From: Puniceicoccaceae bacterium
GTDB taxonomy: Bacteria; Verrucomicrobiota; Verrucomicrobiia; Opitutales; Coraliomargaritaceae
Length of the DNA stretch: 32,878 bases
Assembly (NCBI GenBank): GCA_003331195.1
Contig: QOOZ01000024.1
Coordinates: forward strand, 1-32,878
Direction: 5' to 3'
Below are positions 26,894 through 32,878 of the stretch, piece by piece; the stretch's first letter is position 1; each line of letters begins with the position of its first letter. A program made the translations under genes and the position numbers. A model generated the notes under the pieces. The model worked only from the letters and a program-made list of their open reading frames with translations, did no database searches and was not told the origin of the DNA.

Positions 26894-28360
26894 TCAGTGG
26901 CGGTGTGGCTTCATCGTAAAGTCAGGTGAGCCAGGATTTTCCAGATCTAGAGGGTCGTCGAGCTCAGCTTGCAGCGTCTTGAAGTCCGCCATCAGACTTT
27001 GCAACTTCGATGCATACTCGGGGTTATTGGCAAGATCCTGCATTTCCTGCGGATCTTCCTTCAGATTGTAGAGGCGCAGTATATTGATGGTCGGATAGAT
27101 GACCAGCTTGTAGCCATCCTTAAGGATCGCCCGTTGTAGATTCTTTTTGTAAGCGCCGTAAATCGCATCGTAGTGTTCGACAGTCTCGTCATCTAATAAA
27201 GGTAGTAGGCTCTTGAACTCGACCTGCTCGGGAAGATCAGCACCTGCGAGTTCCAGTGATGTTGGCATCACATCTTGCAAGTAAATCGGCGTGTCGATTT
27301 GCGCACCGGCTTCGACACCAGGACCAACTACCATGAACGGCGGACGCAAGCTGTGCTCATACATATTTTGTTTGCCGATCAAACCATGACGACCGACCGC
27401 TAGGCCATGGTCGGCGGTAAAGAAGATGTAGGTATTGTCACGCTGACCGCTCTTCTCGAGGGCATCGAGAATACGACCGATTTGCGCATCCATGTGTGTA
27501 ATAATGGCAAAGTATTCTTGGCGGTTCACCTTAATTGAATACTCGCTGCGCGGGAATGGAGCCAAGCGCGCGTCACGCAAACTTTCACCGCAGCCGATCT
27601 CATCTTGATGAGGATACTTCGCTAGGAAGTTTTCAGGTAGTTCAATACGATCTAAGGGATACATATCGACATACTCTTTAGGAGCCTGACGCGGATCGTG
27701 CGGCGCATTAAAAGCGAGATACATGAAGAACGGCGCGTCGTCGTCTATCGCTTCAGTGAGGAAACTTTCGGCGTGCTGGGCAATCACTTCACTCCAGTGA
27801 GTGCCACCCTCCCAAAAACCACCGTATTTGGTTTCCCAGGGCTTCCAGCCCGTCTCATAAGCAGCCTCATCGACTGGCCGATTATAGCCCTCCTTTACAT
27901 CCATCGGCATGCCTGGACGAATATCAACAGCGACATCAAAGATCTTAGCCGCATCCATTGACAGGTGCCATTTACCAGTCATGTAGGTGCGATAGCCCAC
28001 CGACTTGAGCAACTGCGACCAAGTCTCCCCAGCAGCAACAGTAGGCTTAAAATCTTGGCCCTTGCGCGGCGTGCGCCAGACAAATTGCCCTGTATTAATC
28101 ATCGAACGACTGGCCATGCAAACCGCGCCAGTCCATGATCCCATGTTATAGGCATGGGTGAAGGTAGTGCCCTCCGCTACCAGACGGTCGAGATTCGGCG
28201 TATCAATATCGAGGTGGCCGTGGGCGCGGATGGTTTCGTAGCTCAAATCATCCGCAAAGATGAATAGGATATTGGGCTGCTCAGTTTTTGTGGCAGACAA
28301 TGCGGATAGGCCACAAACTGAAGCAACCAAAGTTAGTTTTAAAAGGGATAAAATCTTCAT
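26894..28360 (-). CDS. Secreted sulfatase (type I, formylglycine-dependent)
   Basis: Hydrolyses sulfate esters, probably on an algal polysaccharide in the periplasm or outside. The ATG at 28360 gives a Sec signal peptide (MKILSLLKLTLVASV, cleavage near residue 23). The mature part starts QPNILFIFADDLSYETI with metal-binding Asp37 and Asp38. The formylglycine motif is CMASR (Cys81-Arg85), the C-x-A-S-R variant. TGKWHLS, PHDPRQAPKEY and FTADHGLAVGRHGLIGKQNMYEHS complete the alkaline-phosphatase-superfamily core. An upstream ATG at 28390 would add 10 residues ahead of the signal. It is the last gene of a minus-strand run with the fucosidase (38 nt upstream) and another sulfatase, so sulfated fucose is a likely substrate unit. 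Confidence 0.93.
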   Translation of the reverse strand: MKILSLLKLTLVASVCGLSALSATKTEQPNILFIFADDLSYETIRAHGHLDIDTPNLDRLVAEGTTFTHAYNMGSWTGAVCMASRSMINTGQFVWRTPRKGQDFKPTVAAGETWSQLLKSVGYRTYMTGKWHLSMDAAKIFDVAVDIRPGMPMDVKEGYNRPVDEAAYETGWKPWETKYGGFWEGGTHWSEVIAQHAESFLTEAIDDDAPFFMYLAFNAPHDPRQAPKEYVDMYPLDRIELPENFLAKYPHQDEIGCGESLRDARLAPFPRSEYSIKVNRQEYFAIITHMDAQIGRILDALEKSGQRDNTYIFFTADHGLAVGRHGLIGKQNMYEHSLRPPFMVVGPGVEAGAQIDTPIYLQDVMPTSLELAGADLPEQVEFKSLLPLLDDETVEHYDAIYGAYKKNLQRAILKDGYKLVIYPTINILRLYNLKEDPQEMQDLANNPEYASKLQSLMADFKTLQAELDDPLDLENPGSPDFTMKPHRH

Positions 28361-28398
28361 ATTATAATGGATAAAGCTCCAGTTGAACACAGCTTACC

Positions 28399-29928
28399 CT
28401 ACTGAACTGAGGTAAGCTTCAAAGTGAAAACATGCTGACACGGCAAAGTGCTCGGATTGAAGCGTGGCAATTCTACGGCGAGTCCGCCATTGACCGCTGT
28501 GGTCTTCAGTTCGCCGTCAAAACCAAGCATCGTCACAGTGGACTCAGCGCTCAGAGCGATATCGTTGATTGTGAACACACCAGAATCTGGAAGCCTAGTG
28601 ATCATAGCATAGACCGTATCGTCCTTAGCGGTGAAATAGCACTCCTTACGAGCTTGGCCGTCGCGAGGGTATTTTGCCATTTCGACAATGGGATCTGGGA
28701 TACCTTTATGGAACTCTTGCTTAGTGTATTCTCGAATTTCACCTACGCTCCATTGGCAATCCTTTGTCCAACGACGACTGCCATAAATCGCTTCGCCATT
28801 CACTTCGAGCCACTCGCCGATCTGAACTAATCGGTCTTCCATCACTACTGGGATACGACCATCGGCAGTTGGTCCAATGTCGAGGAGGAAGTTGCCACCG
28901 CGCGATACGATGTCGCACAACATGAAGATCAACAGTTCACCAGTGTTGTAGTCATCGTAAGTTTCGACACGGCTATAGCCAAAGGACTTGCCGATACCGC
29001 GATTCTCTTCCCATAAGATGCTAGGATCTGCGAAACCAGAACCATACTCGGTAGTGTAATAACCGCCATGCTCTTTGCGCACTTTACCCCAGCGGTCGTT
29101 GATCACGACTTCGTCCTTATTCGGCGCATTGTTAAACAGCCATGCGAGCAAAGGCTTGGTCTCCCAGCGCTCGTCATCCATCCACCAGTCACCATCGGAG
29201 AAGATCAAAGCTGGCTCATAATTTTCCACGATTTCTTTAAACTGCGGATACATCACCTCATGAATATATTTTGCGAGAGTCACATCGTTGCAGGGCTTAT
29301 TGCGCCGAGTCGGCTGGTCTTCTTCTGGCCAATACGGATTGAACCAATCCCAGATTGAATAATAGAGCCCCATCTTAATACCTTCTTCGCGAACCGCATC
29401 GGTCAAATCGCCAACCAAGTCACGCGATGGGCCAGAGTCCACAGAGTTCCATGGCATGCCAAAGCTCTCGGAAGCCTCTTTGCTCGGCCACAGGCAATAG
29501 CCATCATGATGCTTGGAAGTCAGCACCACATATTTGGCACCACTGCGCTTAAAGACCTTCGCCCACTCAGTCGGTTCAAACATGTTGGCAGTGAATTGTG
29601 AACGAAAATCCGAGTATTCGAAATCCTCACCATAGATACGATTGTGAAACTCCTGCGTGGCGGTAGCGCGCCCCACTGCTGCCTGATGTTTGCCGGTTTG
29701 GTCACCGTCCTTAGCGTGCCAATACCACTCTGCGTATGTGCCACGCGGCGCAAAGGATGGCACCGAATACAGGCCCCAGTGGATGAAGATGCCGAATTTC
29801 GCATCTGAAAACCAATCCGGGGTTTTACGGGAATCCAGCGACTCCCAAGTTGCTTCGTAAGTAACATCTTTAGCAAGACAAGTCGTTGCGACCGCAGCAC
29901 TGATTAGGGCTAGTGTGAGTTTTTTCAT
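28399..29928 (-). CDS. Alpha-L-fucosidase (GH29), secreted
   Basis: Retaining exo-fucosidase that removes terminal alpha-L-fucose. The 509-residue protein has a signal peptide (MKKLTLALISAAVATTCLA). The GH29 barrel shows WFSDAKFGIFIHWGLYSVPSFAPRGTYAEWYW (39-70), the substrate-binding KYVVLTSKHHDGYCLW (132-147, His140-His141), MGLYYSIWDWFNP and PALIFSDGDWW, where Asp245 occupies the nucleophile position. DIVSRGGNFLLDIGPTADG is a further family block, and a C-terminal beta domain follows (about 400-509). Flanking sulfatases on the same strand (gaps 28 and 38 nt) make an operon and suggest sulfated fucan or another sulfated fucose-rich glycan. The exact linkage is not readable. Confidence 0.95.
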   Translation of the reverse strand: MKKLTLALISAAVATTCLAKDVTYEATWESLDSRKTPDWFSDAKFGIFIHWGLYSVPSFAPRGTYAEWYWHAKDGDQTGKHQAAVGRATATQEFHNRIYGEDFEYSDFRSQFTANMFEPTEWAKVFKRSGAKYVVLTSKHHDGYCLWPSKEASESFGMPWNSVDSGPSRDLVGDLTDAVREEGIKMGLYYSIWDWFNPYWPEEDQPTRRNKPCNDVTLAKYIHEVMYPQFKEIVENYEPALIFSDGDWWMDDERWETKPLLAWLFNNAPNKDEVVINDRWGKVRKEHGGYYTTEYGSGFADPSILWEENRGIGKSFGYSRVETYDDYNTGELLIFMLCDIVSRGGNFLLDIGPTADGRIPVVMEDRLVQIGEWLEVNGEAIYGSRRWTKDCQWSVGEIREYTKQEFHKGIPDPIVEMAKYPRDGQARKECYFTAKDDTVYAMITRLPDSGVFTINDIALSAESTVTMLGFDGELKTTAVNGGLAVELPRFNPSTLPCQHVFTLKLTSVQ

Positions 29929-29956
29929 TATATTCGATTCCTTGAGGTAGTTATTT

Positions 29957-31669
29957 TTATTTTTTCTTGGCGGACTTCTTTACATTGTGAGTCCAGGTTC
30001 CGTTCTTGTGTTTTTTTAGGACCTCATGAGAGAGCTTCATCGCACGGGCACGATCGTCCTCGTCGTATTCCCAAAAGTCTTCAATCGCTTTGTTATATGC
30101 GAACTCGGTGCCATCAACTTTATATTCGCTTCGCAAGTCTCTGAGTTGCCCCTTCAGCTCGACCACGACCGATGCGTATTCAGGATTATCATACACATTG
30201 TTATCCTCGCCGGGATCATTCTTCAAATCGTAGAGCTCCCATGCTGGCGGTGTATCAGGGCTGTCTTCTCCCTGCCAACCAGTGCCGTAGAACATGATTA
30301 ATTTGTGACGCTTTGTGCGAATCGCGATGTGCGCGGGATTGTCGTGGTGCGCCATGTGCATGGCATAGTGATAGTAGGCGGCCTTCTTCCAACTCTCCGG
30401 TTCCGCGCCACTCTCGATGATGGACTTAAAACTGCGTCCCTGCATGTAGTCGGGCGTCGCCAGTCCGGCGAAGTCGAGCATGGTCGGTGCAAAGTCGACA
30501 TTCTCGACGATTGCATCACTACGAGTCTTGGCTTCGATACTCGGGGGATAGCGAACGATCAGGGGCATGCGCATAGATTGCTCGTAGGCCCAGCGCTTGT
30601 CAATGTAGTCGTGCTCTCCAAGATAAAAGCCCTGGTCGCCAGTGTAGATGATCAAGGTATTATCGTAGAGTCCCTCTGCTTTTAGGTAAGCGATCACACG
30701 CGCGACATTGTCATCCACACCCTTCACGCAGCGCAGGTACGCCTTCAGGTAGAGTTGGTATGTCTGACGCTTAATATCCTTATCGTTGAGCGAATGATCC
30801 ACCTGTGCAGCCCATGGTGTTTTAGGATCTTCGGCATAGTTGCGACGTAGGTTACGCCGCCCGACCGATGTGCCCATATAGGGCATTAACTCGTCGTTGT
30901 GACCACGTGTGGCGATTGAGCCGTTATTCTGATTATCCCACATATTGGCAGGTTCAGGGATATCCACATCGGAAAGGTAAGACTCATAACGCGGTGCATA
31001 TTCGAAGTAATCGTGTGGCGCTTTAAAATGTAGTTTCAAGAAGAAGGGTTTGCTCGGGTCGCGCTTATCTTGAAGCCAATCGAGTGCAGAGTCTGCGATA
31101 CAATCAGTCGAGTGACCGGTCATTTCAACTGCATCAGGGCCGAATTTTAGGGAACGGTTTGGGTTATAAGGATTCGGGCGCTCGATTTTTCCCTTCACCC
31201 CTGACTCAAAAAAGACCGGATCAAAATAGAAGCCCTGCCCCGGCAAAACTTTGAAATAATCAAAGGTGCTTGGACGCTCTTTAAGGTGCCACTTGCCCAC
31301 CACTGCGGTCTGGTAGCCTGCTTTCTTCATCTCTATCGAGAGATACTGGCGCTCGGCCGGAAGCTTTTCATTCAGCGTCAAGCAGCCGTTGATTGCGCTG
31401 TATTGTCCGGTCATGATACAAGCGCGACTGGGCGTGCAGATCGCATTATGTGCAAAGGCATTTTCCAGCACCACGCCTTCGGCGGCGAGCGAATCAATCG
31501 TCGGCGTTGGATTTAGCTCAGCCAAACGCCCACCATAAGCACCCACGGCCTGTGAGGTATGGTCATCCGACATGATGAAAATGATGTTCGGTTTCGACTG
31601 GATCGTGGCCTGCAGCAGTGAAGCAGCAATCAGTGAAATCGAAAAGACTAGGGATAAGGGGGTATTCAT
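29957..31669 (-). CDS. Secreted sulfatase (type I, CTPSR motif)
   Basis: The 570-residue protein has a signal peptide (hydrophobic 5-22, cleavage near residue 25). The formylglycine site is CTPSR (Cys78-Arg82) preceded by AHNAI. Metal ligands Asp35 and Asp36 are in IIFIMSDDHTS, and GKWHLKERP, KAPHDYFEYAPRY and YTGDQGFYLGEHDYIDKRW follow. This is the layout of the arylsulfatase/choline-sulfatase branch of S1 sulfatases, with a long C-terminal region that ends in a lysine-rich tail (KKSAKKK). It is the first gene of the minus-strand fucosidase operon. Its ATG is 142 nt from a divergent sulfatase gene. A sulfated-fucan substrate is inferred from the neighbouring fucosidase. Confidence 0.93.
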   Translation of the reverse strand: MNTPLSLVFSISLIAASLLQATIQSKPNIIFIMSDDHTSQAVGAYGGRLAELNPTPTIDSLAAEGVVLENAFAHNAICTPSRACIMTGQYSAINGCLTLNEKLPAERQYLSIEMKKAGYQTAVVGKWHLKERPSTFDYFKVLPGQGFYFDPVFFESGVKGKIERPNPYNPNRSLKFGPDAVEMTGHSTDCIADSALDWLQDKRDPSKPFFLKLHFKAPHDYFEYAPRYESYLSDVDIPEPANMWDNQNNGSIATRGHNDELMPYMGTSVGRRNLRRNYAEDPKTPWAAQVDHSLNDKDIKRQTYQLYLKAYLRCVKGVDDNVARVIAYLKAEGLYDNTLIIYTGDQGFYLGEHDYIDKRWAYEQSMRMPLIVRYPPSIEAKTRSDAIVENVDFAPTMLDFAGLATPDYMQGRSFKSIIESGAEPESWKKAAYYHYAMHMAHHDNPAHIAIRTKRHKLIMFYGTGWQGEDSPDTPPAWELYDLKNDPGEDNNVYDNPEYASVVVELKGQLRDLRSEYKVDGTEFAYNKAIEDFWEYDEDDRARAMKLSHEVLKKHKNGTWTHNVKKSAKKK

Positions 31670-31811
31670 AAATTAAACAGGCGACTGATTCGCTCTGCGC
31701 GCTATGGTTTCAATCTTGTAGCAAAGTGCGATTTTGTTCAAGGCTATGAATGGCGTCGTGACAAGGAGGTCATCGTCGGTCAATTTCCAGTCAATCACAA
31801 TAGACTCTTAA
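31670..31811. promoter_or_regulatory. Divergent intergenic region between two sulfatase genes
   Basis: These 142 nt separate oppositely oriented sulfatase genes and must hold the promoters for both transcripts. A perfect AAGGAGGT lies at 31763-31770, but no start codon sits at usable spacing. A 21-codon frame (ATG 31746 to TAA 31809-31811) ends right before the plus-strand sulfatase ATG. No clear -35/-10 pair or operator palindrome was found. Confidence 0.35.
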
Positions 31812-32878
31812 ATGCAGCCCTTCACCCTACTCAACCTTGCACCTTTATTGACTGTAATTGCAGCCCTCACCGCGCAAGCGAAACAGCCGAACATAATCTT
31901 CTTAATGTCTGACGACCAGAGTACCTACACTATGGGTTGCTACGGTAATTGCGACGTGCAGACACCAAACCTCGACCGCCTCTCGGCCGAAGGCATCACC
32001 TTTGACAATCACTACGTAAGCACCGCAATCTGCATGGCTTCACGCGCGACTGTAATGACGGGCATGTATGAATATAAAACAGGCTGCAACTTTCAGCACG
32101 GCGATCTAACGAAGAAAAAATGGCTAAAGTCCTACCCCGTCTTACTACGTGAAGCGGGTTATCTGACTGCCTTTGCGGGGAAGTTTGGCTTCGACATAAT
32201 CGATGGCCCGAACGGCAAACGCTTACCGATGCCCGAGCACGACTTTGATTTTTGGGGCGGCGGCGAAGGCCAAACCAAGTATAATACTATGGCTAATGCC
32301 TCAATGAAGGAATATGCGGACGAATACCCGCACTCCACCCTCTCCTACGGAGCCTTTGGCAGAGACTTCATCGCTCAAGCCGCACTAGCAGACCAGCCTT
32401 TCTGCTTATCTATCAGTTTCAAAGCACCACACAAGCCAGCCACACCTGATCCACAGTTTGACGCTATCTACGCTGGAAAGACTTTCATTAAGCCTGCCAA
32501 CTATGGACGCGAAAACGGTAAACACTTCTCAAAACAAAGCCAACAAGATCGCCAATACGAGCGCTTCGAAAGTTGGGGCTATGCCGACAGATACGACGAG
32601 GTCATGGCGATTTACCATCAACAAATTTATGCCATCGATGTTGCCGTAGGCATGATACGCGAAGCGCTCAACGCGCATGGGATTGCCGACAACACCGTGA
32701 TCATCTATACCTCTGATAACGGCTTCTTCTGCGGTTCTCATGGTTACGGCTCCAAAGTGTTGCCTTACCAAGAATCCACTAAGGTGCCGCTCATCATTTA
32801 CGATCCGCGCCATACAAACTCTGGCAAGCGGCTTCGCTCCGACGCGCTCACCGCCAACATCGACTTCGCACCCACTAT
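31812..32878 (+). CDS. Secreted sulfatase, 3' end outside the window
   Basis: An open frame from the ATG at 31812 reaches the window edge without a stop, giving at least 355 codons. It has a signal peptide (about 1-23, ending in AQA), then [18 protein letters not shown] with metal ligands Asp34 and Asp35. The formylglycine motif is CMASR (Cys74-Arg78). [11 protein letters not shown] replaces the usual GKWH segment, and SFKAPHKP and [19 protein letters not shown] follow. It is therefore a type I sulfatase, divergent from the sulfatase-fucosidase operon and probably the start of a second arm of the same glycan-degradation locus. An in-frame TAA lies directly before the ATG, fixing the start. 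The missing C-terminus prevents subfamily assignment. Confidence 0.92.
   Translation, partial: MQPFTLLNLAPLLTVIAALTAQAKQPNIIFLMSDDQSTYTMGCYGNCDVQTPNLDRLSAEGITFDNHYVSTAICMASRATVMTGMYEYKTGCNFQHGDLTKKKWLKSYPVLLREAGYLTAFAGKFGFDIIDGPNGKRLPMPEHDFDFWGGGEGQTKYNTMANASMKEYADEYPHSTLSYGAFGRDFIAQAALADQPFCLSISFKAPHKPATPDPQFDAIYAGKTFIKPANYGRENGKHFSKQSQQDRQYERFESWGYADRYDEVMAIYHQQIYAIDVAVGMIREALNAHGIADNTVIIYTSDNGFFCGSHGYGSKVLPYQESTKVPLIIYDPRHTNSGKRLRSDALTANIDFAPT

Overview
The window looks like a chromosomal segment of a marine Verrucomicrobiota bacterium, probably class Opitutia near Coraliomargarita or Lentimonas. This is inferred from gene content: a long-form IspG, a GTP-type PEP carboxykinase, a CimA-type isoleucine pathway, a ParC resembling Bacteroidota proteins, and secreted sulfatases next to a GH29 fucosidase. 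Most of the window is housekeeping. No transposase, integrase, phage gene or CRISPR array was seen. Three tRNA genes (Gln-UUG, Tyr-GUA, Arg-ACG) lie on the minus strand, each with encoded CCA.

Layout. 1-2600: a DUF2071 gene, citramalate synthase and tRNA-Gln, all minus. 2758-7817: DUF445 gene and ispG (a likely operon), then an unusual photolyase-like gene overlapping an ADP-ribosylglycohydrolase gene by 4 nt. 7885-11935: topoisomerase IV subunit A (minus), divergent from PEP carboxykinase (plus). 12116-15117: a sugar aminotransferase and a WbpM/PglF-type nucleotide-sugar dehydratase for surface glycans. 15185-18177: DUF1365 and FAD oxidoreductase genes (minus) with a divergent NTF2-like lipoprotein gene. 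18233-20048: tRNA-Tyr, prepilin peptidase and a secreted EF-hand protein. 20161-23991: an ABC-F ATPase, accA with a TPR gene, and a coiled-coil zinc-ribbon gene. 24057-26848: tRNA-Arg, a four-helix membrane protein, a ribosome hibernation factor, an SDR and an RluA-type pseudouridine synthase. 26894-end: a catabolic cluster of three sulfatases and one alpha-L-fucosidase, all with signal peptides, best read as part of a sulfated-fucan locus. The last sulfatase runs off the window.

The strongest candidate for something new is the gene at 5659-6846. It has a recognisable photolyase/cryptochrome FAD-binding domain at its N-terminus, followed by a segment resembling the alpha/beta antenna domain that normally comes first. 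It is therefore possibly circularly permuted. It is translationally coupled to an ADP-ribosylglycohydrolase homologue whose C-terminal metal-binding motif differs from the classical one. All function calls come from reading motifs by eye; no database search was run.
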